A stretch of 47,320 nt of DNA, taken from the IMG/VR virus record IMGVR_UViG_3300037140_000063, positions 1 to 47,320 of that record; one strand, 5' to 3'. Each line of letters opens with the position of its first letter. The stretch's first letter is position 1. Positions 23,977-31,357 of the stretch are shown in pieces. The notes below the pieces were generated by a model, which saw only the letters and a list, made by a program, of their open reading frames with translations, had not been told where the DNA came from and did not search any database. The position numbers were made by a program, and so were the translations under genes. The DNA is from a virus.

Positions 23977-25700
23977 ACGGCCTCGGGTTTCTTAGCGGCT
24001 TTTTGCGCACCGCCCTTGGCATCTTCGGATTGCAGCCCGACTAGCTCGCCAGCCCATTCCGGGCGCGGGATTTTGTATTCATCGAATAGTTGCAGCTCGT
24101 AACGGCGCTGCTCCAGCACTTCCTCGAAGTCGAGGCCCTGCTGCGAACATTCGTCTTGCAGCGTCGACAGCGCGCCATCCATCCGCATGATCGCGCCCTG
24201 CGATTCCGCGACGGGATCAACCCAGCCGACGCCAGGCCCAACCCATGTCGCCCGCGCGTAGGCACCGCGGCACTCGACAAACTTCGGCGCTCCATTGGGG
24301 AGCGGGAGATCATCGACGGCGTGAGCCTCTTCGAGCCAACCAATCCGGATCGGCGCGGCGAATCCTTCCGCGAAGTCATGACGGCGCCGACCGAGTGTCT
24401 TCCAAGCCTCTAGCAGAGCGCCGCGCGCGCTGGAGTAGTTCACATCCGACCAGTCATTCGAAACTTGCTGCGCGGAAAGGCCAATGCCGCTTGCTACATT
24501 ACGCAGCACGGCGTTTTCGAACGCGGCGAAATTCTCGGTCGGCCGACTCGACGCCACGGTCCCGATTTTCTCTCCGGGAGCCAGCAATGTAACTCTTGAA
24601 TTGCCAACGCTGATATTCGCTGCGTTGTGAAATTTTGCCCGCATATCTTGATAGGCGTTCAGCCCGTTTAGCTGCGCGCCCTGACCATCATCCAGCGCAT
24701 CGGCGACAAGCTCGTGGTCGAAGGGAGACTCGACATAGGCCGCGAAGATCGAATTTATGATGGCCGAGTCCAACTCGACGCCATCGTATTTGATAAGCAT
24801 CTTGAGACGCTGCATAACCGGCGTGAATATTCCGGCGCCGCCGCGATGCTGCGAGGCGCGGTCGCCGTCATAGTCATGGATGACGATCGGACGGCCCCAC
24901 GCCGTCTCTCTCGGCACGCGCTCCCAAGTCACGGACTGCGCCGCGCTAAACCAATCGCCGGCGTGCGCCTTGCGGATATGGTAGGCAACAGCCGATCCAA
25001 ACTCGTCGATCTCGACGCCGCCGCGCATCGCCATCTGGTCGAACTGTAGCTGCGGATTCGACAGCCGATCCGGATCGATCAGCTGGACCGCCGTGGCATA
25101 TCGCGCGCGGCCGAGGCCAACACGCTCCGGCAGCCAAACCATCAGCGCGAGCGCGTCGCCGTCAATCAGCTTGTGGCGAAACGCGATACGCATCAGTTGG
25201 CTGAAATTGTTGTTTCGTGCCGCATCGCAATAATGACCGTGATCCGTCACAGCCCAACTGCGGAACCCGGCGTCTACCGCTCTCGCGTATTCCTTGGCCC
25301 AGAGATGATCAAAACCCTTGATGCCAGTGACGCTAGCTAGGAAACGATGGTCCGGCTTCGGGATAGGACGAAGGTTTGCGCCAATACAGTTGTCAAGAAT
25401 TCGGGTTACGGCACCGGAGGCCCATCCATCGTTGAGCGAAATGTCGCGGGCGCGGCTAACTATCCGGTCGCGAAATTGATTGAGGGCTCCATCCGGGCTA
25501 TATAAAAACGGATTCCATTCGGCAGAATGCTGTCCATAAATATCAGCGGCGTCATAAGCCGGTCCGCCAAAACGACCGTTACCACCATTTAGAGCACTCG
25601 GTCCGCGAACTCCTTTAGCGCGCGCCGGTAGCCGGTCTGATTTATTGGGGATAGGTTTCCCATCCGCCCCAAGAATTTTCACTTCGTTTTTATCTGTCAT
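23973..25700 (-). CDS. Portal protein, lambda gpB-like
   Basis: A 575-residue protein of the phage portal lambda family. Features: HSAEWNPFLYSPDGALNQFRDRIVSRARDISLNDGWASGAVTRILDNCIGANLRPIP (the N-terminal signature), KLIDGDALALMVWLPE, ATAVQLIDPDRLSNP, GRPIVIHDYDGDRASQHRGGAGIFTPVMQRLKML and NDWSDVNYSSARGALLEAWKT. It forms the dodecameric ring at the packaging vertex and docks terminase and gpW. It lies upstream of the protease gene with an ATGA overlap. A plus-strand endonuclease gene separates it from gpW. Length normal. Confidence 0.95.
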   Translation of the reverse strand: MTDKNEVKILGADGKPIPNKSDRLPARAKGVRGPSALNGGNGRFGGPAYDAADIYGQHSAEWNPFLYSPDGALNQFRDRIVSRARDISLNDGWASGAVTRILDNCIGANLRPIPKPDHRFLASVTGIKGFDHLWAKEYARAVDAGFRSWAVTDHGHYCDAARNNNFSQLMRIAFRHKLIDGDALALMVWLPERVGLGRARYATAVQLIDPDRLSNPQLQFDQMAMRGGVEIDEFGSAVAYHIRKAHAGDWFSAAQSVTWERVPRETAWGRPIVIHDYDGDRASQHRGGAGIFTPVMQRLKMLIKYDGVELDSAIINSIFAAYVESPFDHELVADALDDGQGAQLNGLNAYQDMRAKFHNAANISVGNSRVTLLAPGEKIGTVASSRPTENFAAFENAVLRNVASGIGLSAQQVSNDWSDVNYSSARGALLEAWKTLGRRRHDFAEGFAAPIRIGWLEEAHAVDDLPLPNGAPKFVECRGAYARATWVGPGVGWVDPVAESQGAIMRMDGALSTLQDECSQQGLDFEEVLEQRRYELQLFDEYKIPRPEWAGELVGLQSEDAKGGAQKAAKKPEAV

Positions 25701-25741
25701 GCTATTCTAGCCATTCAACGAACTGAATTCGAGGATGGCGC

Positions 25742-26311
25742 ATGACGAAACCCATTGGTGAGATATCAAAACAGCGACAAGCCAGACTTGATTATCAACG
25801 ACAATGGGTAGCCGCCAATCGTGAGAGACACCGAGAAACCTGCCGTAAATGGCGCATAGCCAATCCTGACAAAGCACAAGGCGCCCAACAAAAATATCGG
25901 GATGCGAACCGAGAAAAGATGCGCGAGCGTTCTATCGAGCAGCGCGCTATCAATCCTGAACCATTCAGAGAAAGGTGCCGCCGATATAACGCAGCAAATA
26001 AAGAAAAGATCGCAGATCGGAAACGCGAAAAGAACGAGGCTAATCCAACCATAAGCAGGAACAACAGACTTCGCCAAAGGTATGGCCTAACTCTACAAGA
26101 TTGGGATGCCCTATTCCTTAACCAGGGAAATCGATGCGCGATATGCGATGCAGAGGAACCAGGAACGAAGGGTTGGCACACAGATCACAACCACGATACA
26201 GGGGGCGTGCGCGGCATACTCTGCCATACATGCAACATAGGTCTCGGCGCATTCAAAGATAATCACGAGGCGCTTATTGCAGCTGCGGATTATCTACTTT
26301 CGCATTCCTAG
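25742..26311 (+). CDS. Endonuclease VII-type homing nuclease
   Basis: A 189-residue protein. Residues 1-105 are basic helical repeats (RERHRETCRKWRIANPDKAQ, REKMRERSIEQRAINPEPFRERCRRYNAANKEK) that likely wrap DNA. Residues about 110-185 form a recombination endonuclease VII/His-Me finger domain: YGLTLQDWDALFLNQGNRCAICDAEEPGTKGWHTDHNHDTGGVRGILCHTCNIGLGAFKDN. CxxC and CxxC zinc pairs and the DH/N catalytic signature are present. It is on the plus strand between portal and gpW genes and is less GC-rich than its neighbours, as expected for a free-standing homing endonuclease. Its stop overlaps the gpW stop by four bases. Confidence 0.92.
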   Translation: MTKPIGEISKQRQARLDYQRQWVAANRERHRETCRKWRIANPDKAQGAQQKYRDANREKMRERSIEQRAINPEPFRERCRRYNAANKEKIADRKREKNEANPTISRNNRLRQRYGLTLQDWDALFLNQGNRCAICDAEEPGTKGWHTDHNHDTGGVRGILCHTCNIGLGAFKDNHEALIAAADYLLSHS

Positions 26312-26559
26312 CGAAAGTAGGGGATCAGCGGGCGTCTCTCGCGACGCCCGGAAATCTGCGATTGGAGCAGCACAATCCAATTCTGGAGGTTTTGGCCCTG
26401 TGCTGGAGTGTAGGACACCGCTTTGCCTTCATAGGAAATCGAAACAGGCTTCCCGCCAGTCATCAGCAGCGCATAGGCGCTCTGCGCGTCGGATAGCCAT
26501 TGCACGAGAGTAGGACGCGGGATGCCCGCAAGCATGGTGCGTGATGGATCAAATCGCAT
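26308..26559 (-). CDS. Head-tail joining protein gpW-like
   Basis: An 83-residue protein with the gpW pattern: LAGIPRPTLVQWLSDAQSAYALLMTGGKPVSISYEGKAVSYTPAQGQNLQNWIVLLQSQI (lambda gpW is 68 residues, with the same L..L..AQ.A...L..G......Y....V.YT.A....L..YI..L). It stabilises packaged DNA at the portal and forms the first neck ring. A TAGGAG site precedes the ATG. In lambda W lies between A and B; here the order terminase...gpW, endonuclease, portal is equivalent. Confidence 0.9.
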   Translation of the reverse strand: MRFDPSRTMLAGIPRPTLVQWLSDAQSAYALLMTGGKPVSISYEGKAVSYTPAQGQNLQNWIVLLQSQISGRRERRPLIPYFR

Positions 26560-26568
26560 CGCGCGCTC

Positions 26569-26700
26569 CTATCGGCCTATCAACCGGCGCACCGCGCGGC
26601 AAAGAACACAGGGAACATGGCTTTTCGGAACCCATGGCGCTTTCGCGGTATTCCGTGGCGGGATGCTGAGGCGCGGCAGCTTTGGAAGTTTCAATTTCAT
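26569..26700 (-). CDS. Small basic CxxC protein
   Basis: A 43-residue frame starting at an ATG that overlaps the stop of the upstream gene (ATGA) and ending at TAG nine bases before the gpW ATG, so it fills an otherwise empty gap in the coupled operon. Sequence features: MKLKLPKLPRLSIPPRN, a Pro/Lys-rich start; then HVPCVLCRAVRRLIGR, a CxxC followed by a basic helix. No family recognised. The precise overlap argues that it is translated. Confidence 0.55.
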   Translation of the reverse strand: MKLKLPKLPRLSIPPRNTAKAPWVPKSHVPCVLCRAVRRLIGR

Positions 26701-27290
26701 CGCGCCGTTCTCATCGCCAGCGCCATGCGCTCGGGGAATGACGCCTCGACCGCGCGCCGCATGGCCTCGGTGAAATCTCGCTCAAACGGCACGTCAGCGG
26801 GTTGGACAGCCATCGGTTTGAAACTGTATTGTAAGACGAGCCGTCCACCCTGGCCGATGAATATGCCCTTTGGCGTGATGCGGAGTGCTCTCTTAGGCGT
26901 AGCGGCTATCAGCGCCCGTGGACGCTGCGCCTTCGGGATACCCCACGTGCCTCGGCTGAATTTCCCCTTAACAGGTATCGCGAGGTTTGAGCCCTTCGGA
27001 AGTTTCGTCCCGCCGTAGTTGTGCCGCCAAAGGCTAGCGCGCCCGAGCCGGTCGAATATCTCGACGCGGAGATTGTCCTTTCGGGAAAAGTTCGTAACGA
27101 GCGCCGCCTTGATGAAGCTCTTATTGACCGCATTGACGGAGGTTGGCCATGTTGTTTCAGTCAGGACAACGCGCGCGACCTTCGCAGCGTCGTTGAGAGC
27201 GCGGCTGAGCGCGTAAGGGACCTGCGACTCGGCGGCCCCGAGCGAGCGGGCCTTGGCTTCGAAATCCGTTAAATTAAGGAGAAGTTCCAC
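26697..27290 (-). CDS. Minor tail protein Z-like/tail completion protein
   Basis: A 197-residue basic protein. The N-terminal half (LNLTDFEAKARSLGAAESQVPYALSRALNDAAKVARVVL, then TTWPTSVNAVNKSFIKAALV) matches the start of lambda gpZ-type minor tail proteins (L......Q...A...ALN.TA..A), and LRVEIFDRLGRASLWRHNYGGTKLPKGSNLAIPV corresponds to their central region. gpZ is needed for correct DNA positioning in the tail and head-tail joining. Its location between terminase and gpW is unusual compared with lambda, where Z lies after FII. Its start overlaps the preceding small gene by 17 bases. Confidence 0.75.
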   Translation of the reverse strand: MELLLNLTDFEAKARSLGAAESQVPYALSRALNDAAKVARVVLTETTWPTSVNAVNKSFIKAALVTNFSRKDNLRVEIFDRLGRASLWRHNYGGTKLPKGSNLAIPVKGKFSRGTWGIPKAQRPRALIAATPKRALRITPKGIFIGQGGRLVLQYSFKPMAVQPADVPFERDFTEAMRRAVEASFPERMALAMRTAR

Positions 27291-27564
27291 GGGGCGTCGT
27301 TGCGAGTAACGTGTTGACTAATTCGCACCACGATCCGTCGGCCCATTGAGATAGCAGTTTGTCGTGTAATTCTTGAATCACATTAAATATCTGCGCCGAT
27401 GACGGATCGCTCATGCGGTTCCAGACCCGTTCGCGAAAGTTAGCGTCGACCTCAATCCCCTCATCCGGCCACCGGCGGACGAGACCATACATTCCAGCAA
27501 TTTCATCCAAAAACCCACCGCCAATAGGCTGACCGACAATGTAAGTGGACGCTTCCATTTGCAT
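27274..27564 (-). CDS. Hypothetical protein
   Basis: A 96-residue acidic protein, not recognised. It contains IVGQPIGGGFLDEIAGMYGLVRRWPDEGIEVDANFRERVWNRMSDPSSAQIFNVIQELHDKLLSQWAD. The mixed hydrophobic/acidic pattern looks like a folded soluble protein. It overlaps the gpZ-like start by 17 bases, so it probably belongs to the same transcript. ATG at 27564 or 27558; an AAGGA site lies ten bases before the first. It is the first head-operon gene after the tRNA-like element and the regulator. Confidence 0.55.
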   Translation of the reverse strand: MQMEASTYIVGQPIGGGFLDEIAGMYGLVRRWPDEGIEVDANFRERVWNRMSDPSSAQIFNVIQELHDKLLSQWADGSWCELVNTLLATTPRGTSP

Positions 27565-27836
27565 GATCTGGTGATCCTTGAATTTACGGACGCGACGTTA
27601 TATCGTTCGAGAGATGGCTCCTCGCGCAAGCAAGCGCATGTGAGTGGATCGGTTGTGTATAGCGACCGATATGTTGGTGCCAATCCAACCGCGCAAAAAC
27701 GGATGACGATCCGCAGGAGCCATCACTTACTCCGAACGGACGGCTAATCCCGCTTTGATCGCAAGGGTTCAGGGTGAGAGATTGCCGCCGTTCGAAGATG
27801 TTTCCGACCGAGCGCCCCGTTTGCAACCGGTTTGCC
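27565..27836. other. Intergenic stretch without a supported gene
   Basis: Several short frames are open on both strands (for example 62 residues on plus from 27559 and 84 residues on minus from 27838), but none has a ribosome site and family-like sequence together. Probably the 3' trailer of the tRNA-like element and the 5' leader of the next gene. Confidence 0.4.
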
Positions 27837-27906
27837 ACACGCTGGCGGGATTCGAACCCGCGACCTGTCCCTCGGGGACTGCTCTATCCAGGTGAGCTAC
27901 AGCGAC
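27837..27906 (-). tRNA. tRNA-like element with a shortened anticodon loop
   Basis: 70 bases on the minus strand fold as a tRNA. D-arm GCTC-ACCTGGATA-GAGC. T-arm GCGGG-TTCGAAT-CCCGC, canonical. Acceptor: the five inner pairs CGCTG/CAGCG, but the two outermost positions do not pair. Anticodon arm: GTCCC/GGGAC with only three loop bases (CGA) instead of seven, followed by a normal five-base AGGTC variable region. No encoded CCA (GGC follows the discriminator). It is therefore four bases shorter than a normal tRNA, exactly in the anticodon loop, and cannot decode in the usual way. Could be a degraded tRNA or a functional tRNA mimic. Confidence 0.6.
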
Positions 27907-28065
27907 GGTCGAAACTCTTGTTGCTTCCGCCGTCGTCTAGCCCATTGGCACTGGGCGCTGGCGAAATTCACGAGTATGGTTTGTGGATTTGTCACATCGG
28001 CCAGATTTGGGCGCGCGAAGCGACGTTATTCTTTTATGGGCTTGTTGCTTCACATTTGTCAAGCT

Positions 28066-28317
28066 CTATATTTTATGTCGGGTTGGTTTTTTGACTGATC
28101 CGATGTCCCGCAGTCTGATACCCGGCCCCCCCTCGCCATCAAGAAAGGTAACGCCCGCGCTTTCGAGAGCCCCGCGCATCTTCGCAATAGCCTGTTCCGA
28201 CACGCCCCCTAAATTTCCATTTTCGAAACGCTGAACCGTCATCCAAGAGACGCCGGCGCGCTCACCGAGATCGGGGCGAGACCAATCTAGGATGGCCCGC
28301 GCCGCCACGCTCCGCAA
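28066..28317 (-). CDS. XRE-family transcriptional regulator
   Basis: About 83 residues from TTG 28317, which has a GGAG site seven bases upstream; a longer frame opens at 28362. Sequence: ARAILDWSRPDLGERAGVSWMTVQRFENGNLGGVSEQAIAKMRGALESAGVTFLDGEGGPGIRLRD. The pattern ARALL.WSQ.DLA..AGVS..T..RFE.G....S......+R.ALE.AGV.F....G.GVRL is a very common alphaproteobacterial HTH_3 regulator. It binds DNA as a dimer. It lies between terminase and the tRNA-like element, so it could tune late gene expression. GATCGGGGC sequences recur inside and beside the gene and may be its operator. Confidence 0.85.
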   Translation of the reverse strand: MRSVAARAILDWSRPDLGERAGVSWMTVQRFENGNLGGVSEQAIAKMRGALESAGVTFLDGEGGPGIRLRDIGSVKKPTRHKI

Positions 28318-28366
28318 CGCCCCGCTCCTCTTCGCCTCGCCTCTCCCCGCGATGCATCGCAACGAG

Positions 28367-28390
28367 CCCCGATCCTAATAGATCGGGGCA
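28367..28390. promoter_or_regulatory. GCCCCGATC inverted repeat between terminase and XRE gene
   Basis: Nine-base arms GCCCCGATC and GATCGGGGC around a six-base loop, with no T-tract. The same GCCCCGATC word recurs inside the regulator gene. It may be an operator or a weak terminator after the terminase gene. Confidence 0.5.
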
Positions 28391-28392
28391 CT

Positions 28393-30153
28393 TCACCTCG
28401 CCAATTGCGCCCAAAGCGGCTGCTTTTTTTCAGGTTTATTGCGCAAATTTGCTTCTCTCTGGTCGAGATTCGGCTTTATCGCGGCGCGGGCGGCTATCGC
28501 CATGGTCACACAGTCAAGCGCTTCATTTCGCCGCCCGGAGATCGGCTCAAAACGGCGGATCGGACGGCCCTTGTAATAGCGGGTGATGCGGCGCTCGGCG
28601 CAAAGCTGCTCGAAAAAAACAGCAGGCAAATCCTTGGAAAAGTTAATCATTTGATTGCGTTGAAGCCTATCGAAAAGCTGCGTTTTGATGACGTCGACGC
28701 CCATAACCCAAAGCCGACCGCCGCCCTTCACCTTACCCCGTGACGCCTCGATCACTGGCCGGCTGCCACCGACACCCTTGCCGGCCATGATATGGCGCGA
28801 GGCTCGCGGGAAGCAGAAGTCGTAAACCTTCTGCGTCCAGTCGCCATCGCCACTATCGACAATCGCGGCGTCAATGCCGATTTGTCCGCCCAAAGGGTGA
28901 ATCCAGCGCGATTTCAAAAAGTCGTCAACCTCGATCCAAAGGCTGTTTTCATCTGGGCTACCCCAAAAAACGAAATGCGCGAGGATAAAAATCTCGCCCT
29001 TGCGATTCCAGCCGAGCAGCGTGATTTCGATGCGGTCATCCTGCACGTCGAGGCCCGCGCTGATAATCAAAACCTCGACCGGGATTTCCTCGATGCCAAA
29101 CGGCTTAACGCGCGAGGCGAGCAGGTGATCATCGATCTCCGGCGCGGATTCCTTCCACGGCTCAGCGAGCACGGTATTGACGAAGACCTGCAGGTCGGCC
29201 GGGTTGTCCTTCGCCTGCAGCCATTGCGCGGCGAGCTTCGCCCATGAGACGTTTGCCAGAACTGAGACCAGGCTGTTAAGCCGAAATCCCGCGTGGCCTT
29301 TCACATCTGGCTGCGTCGCCCGCCAGCGCCCGGCGGAGACCATCGCGAACTTGCGATTTTCGTCGATCATCACGCCGCAATGGGGACAACCAAACATCGC
29401 GGTCTCTGGCTTGCCCTCATCCCATTTGATGTGCTCCCACCTGATCTCTGTGAATTCGCCGCATTCCGGGCATGGAACCTCATAGACGCGCTGATCACTC
29501 TGTGCATAAGACTTGATGACGTTAGACGTGTCCTCAAAGATCGGCGTCGATCCGATGACAATTTTTCGATCAGGGAATGTATCAGTTCGCTTTTCAGCTA
29601 GGGTAATCGGGTTGCCTTCGAGGCCAGTTTCGCAGGCATCGGCCTCATCGATAAACAGCAGCCTAGCCGTATGTCGCCGAAGGTTGCGCGGCGAGCGTGC
29701 GGCAATTATTTTTAGAGACCCGCCGGGAAACCGCCGCGACAAGATGGTGTTTCGATCCGTCTCGCCGACATCGACCTTTAATGCCATACGCAATACCGGC
29801 GTCGCGGCAAAGGTCGGCTCAAGGTCGGAGACGGAAAAATCGCGGGCATCGGATTCGGTCGGTAAAACGACTAGAACTTGCGCTGGATCATTGGACACAT
29901 AGGAGCCGATTGCCGCGACAATCAATTGCGTGAAACCAATACGGGTAGCCTTTACCAGCGTGACGCGCTCGATCTCAGGGTCTGACAGCGAATCCGCTAT
30001 GTCCCGTTGATATGGATCAAGCCGCATCTTCCCAGGTCGAGCAGTCACACCAGCCGGCAAGACGACATGCTTCTCGATCCAGTCCGATAGGACGAGCCGA
30101 GGCGGAGGGATCAATGCCAAGCGCACGAAAGAAAGAACCTCAGATGCGCTCAT
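28393..30153 (-). CDS. Terminase large subunit (GpA family)
   Basis: A 586-residue GpA-type terminase. N-terminal ATPase: PGKMRLDPYQRDIADSLSDPEIERVTLVKATRIGFTQL (Walker A variant at about 68-76), VLVVLPTESDARDFS, RNLRRHTARLLFIDEADACE (Walker B at 165-172) and the coupling motif KIVIGSTP. Two CxxC zinc-ribbon pairs lie in the linker (PCPECGEF; GCPHCGVM). The C-terminal nuclease holds VLIISAGLDVQDDRIEITLLGWNRKGE and GIDAAIVDSGDGDWTQKVYDF, with acidic residues spaced as in the family. It overlaps the small subunit gene by four bases (ATGA). It packages DNA into the procapsid and cuts it. Confidence 0.96.
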   Translation of the reverse strand: MSASEVLSFVRLALIPPPRLVLSDWIEKHVVLPAGVTARPGKMRLDPYQRDIADSLSDPEIERVTLVKATRIGFTQLIVAAIGSYVSNDPAQVLVVLPTESDARDFSVSDLEPTFAATPVLRMALKVDVGETDRNTILSRRFPGGSLKIIAARSPRNLRRHTARLLFIDEADACETGLEGNPITLAEKRTDTFPDRKIVIGSTPIFEDTSNVIKSYAQSDQRVYEVPCPECGEFTEIRWEHIKWDEGKPETAMFGCPHCGVMIDENRKFAMVSAGRWRATQPDVKGHAGFRLNSLVSVLANVSWAKLAAQWLQAKDNPADLQVFVNTVLAEPWKESAPEIDDHLLASRVKPFGIEEIPVEVLIISAGLDVQDDRIEITLLGWNRKGEIFILAHFVFWGSPDENSLWIEVDDFLKSRWIHPLGGQIGIDAAIVDSGDGDWTQKVYDFCFPRASRHIMAGKGVGGSRPVIEASRGKVKGGGRLWVMGVDVIKTQLFDRLQRNQMINFSKDLPAVFFEQLCAERRITRYYKGRPIRRFEPISGRRNEALDCVTMAIAARAAIKPNLDQREANLRNKPEKKQPLWAQLAR

Positions 30154-30719
30154 TCTAGCGATTCCCCGCTAAGCTCTTGCAGCGCGTCCCTGACTTCCTT
30201 ATCGATCACGGCAACCTCTGACCTTGACAAGTGCGATAATCGTGCGCCACAGCGCGACGGAATCGTCAACATCCGCTTGCGGAGGTCCGTAAGATAGCCC
30301 CGCCAGGTCGAATCAACCTCGGTTGCATCCAGCAGCCGACCAGCCCGCTGCTCAAATTCCAATTGCTTGAGCTTCGCGACAGCGCTTTCCTTGCGCCGGA
30401 TCGCCTCGGCGGTTGTCCACCGCTCATCTGGATCATCGTCGGGGGGCGTAGGCGCGACGACGGCAACGGCCCGAGTCTCCGCTGTCCGCGCTGGCTTCCT
30501 CGCGCTGGCTGCCTTCCTGACGGACTCCGGCGATGGAGCCGAGCATTTGCCGCCCTTGTGGATTTCAGGCCGACCATCCAGCAGAGCGTTAGACGCCTCG
30601 ACATTCACCCGGCCATCGTCAGACAGAACGAGCAGCCCCTTCGCCTGCCACGCCGTCAGAAGCTGGCGCGTCACGCCGCGAATGCGAGCAAATTCAATCT
30701 TCTTTACGAACGCAGCCAT
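30150..30719 (-). CDS. Terminase small subunit (Nu1-like)
   Basis: A 189-residue protein. N-terminal winged helix: FARIRGVTRQLLTAWQAKGLLVLSDDGRVNVEASNALLDGRPE, the Nu1-type DNA-binding domain that binds the packaging site. Then a Lys/Pro/Ala-rich linker. The C-terminal helix AEAIRRKESAVAKLKQLEFEQRAGRLLDATEVDSTWRGYLTDLRKRMLTIPSR is the typical dimerisation and large-subunit-binding region. It lies directly upstream of the large subunit. A 0.5-kb hairpin-repeat array and a cluster of TGTAAA boxes lie just before its start. Confidence 0.9.
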   Translation of the reverse strand: MAAFVKKIEFARIRGVTRQLLTAWQAKGLLVLSDDGRVNVEASNALLDGRPEIHKGGKCSAPSPESVRKAASARKPARTAETRAVAVVAPTPPDDDPDERWTTAEAIRRKESAVAKLKQLEFEQRAGRLLDATEVDSTWRGYLTDLRKRMLTIPSRCGARLSHLSRSEVAVIDKEVRDALQELSGESLE

Positions 30720-30732
30720 CTATTTTAATTCC

Positions 30733-30778
30733 ACATTTTACAAGAGTGTAAACGGGTATTTTACATTTTACAAGAGTC
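30733..30778 (-). promoter_or_regulatory. TGTAAA/TTTACA box cluster upstream of the terminase genes
   Basis: On the plus strand: TTTACA at 30737, TGTAAA at 30747, TTTACA at 30760 and TTTACA at 30767. The first two form an inverted repeat with a four-base spacer, and a 15-base direct repeat ACATTTTACAAGAGT occurs twice. On the coding strand TTTACA-17-ATTAAA could be a promoter ending just before the ATG. Likely late-gene promoter/operator. Confidence 0.5.
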
Positions 30779-30860
30779 ATGGCAAGCGCTCGTGCGCTAC
30801 CCGCAATGAAATCAAAGGCTTAGAGAGGGACCCCAACAAAATCAATGACTTATGAGGAAT

Positions 30861-31346
30861 GGCCAAGGTCCGGTCTCCTTACGGGCAAGGCTTGGTCGTG
30901 GGGATTGGCAGTCGGTAGTTGGACCTCTCGGTCGCAATGCGAGTGGCCAATCCCCATCTCCCCACGCGATGGATGAGCACACCGCGGCGGGCGTCGGCAA
31001 ATTTCCTATGGCTCATCTCATCAATCACCTAGCTGCTTGCGGCATTGGCCGCTTGTGGTTTCCGGGGGACTGGCAAGCATCGGCTGGACCTTTCGGTCAC
31101 GCTGCAATTGGCCAATCCCCCGAACTTTGAAGACGATGGTGCGGCACTCGGCATGCGACCAATTACTGGCAACTACTCAATGGCCGCATCATCGCCTAAC
31201 TTTGGGGAAGGCACACATATTCTAGCGCTCTCACGCATTCTTATTATGGCCTTCCCCTCCGGGCATCACCGGAAACTGTAAGACGATGGATGGGCAAAGT
31301 GGAAATGGCCGTCACTAGCACGCGCCATATGGCCACATCCATCGTC
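30861..31346 (-). repeat. Array A: GNRA-capped hairpin repeats before the terminase genes
   Basis: Six units of 54-65 bases in one orientation: 30900-30955, 30968-31022, 31064-31121, 31135-31193, 31204-31257, 31282-31346; a degenerate seventh at 30861-30897. Each has an outer stem of 8-11 bp (for example GGGGATTGGC/GGCCAATCCCC, GGGGAAGGC/GCCTTCCCC, GACGATGGATG/CATCCATCGTC) and, in most units, an inner short hairpin whose minus-strand loop is GAGA, GAAA, GTAA or GTGA. Outer stems differ completely between units but keep pairing. Units come in pairs joined by a linker resembling CGGAACTGTAAGACGATGG. No convincing protein is encoded here. Confidence 0.75.
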
Positions 31347-31357
31347 TATCTCTCGCA

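Noticed and set aside
27411-27838. Minus-strand ORFs of 84 and 90 residues near the tRNA-like element
   Set aside because: They overlap a better frame (27274-27564) or the tRNA-like element, with poor composition and no ribosome site.
30852-31281. Plus-strand ORFs of 78-92 residues in the hairpin array
   Set aside because: They follow the palindromic units rather than codon structure; no family-like sequence or good start.
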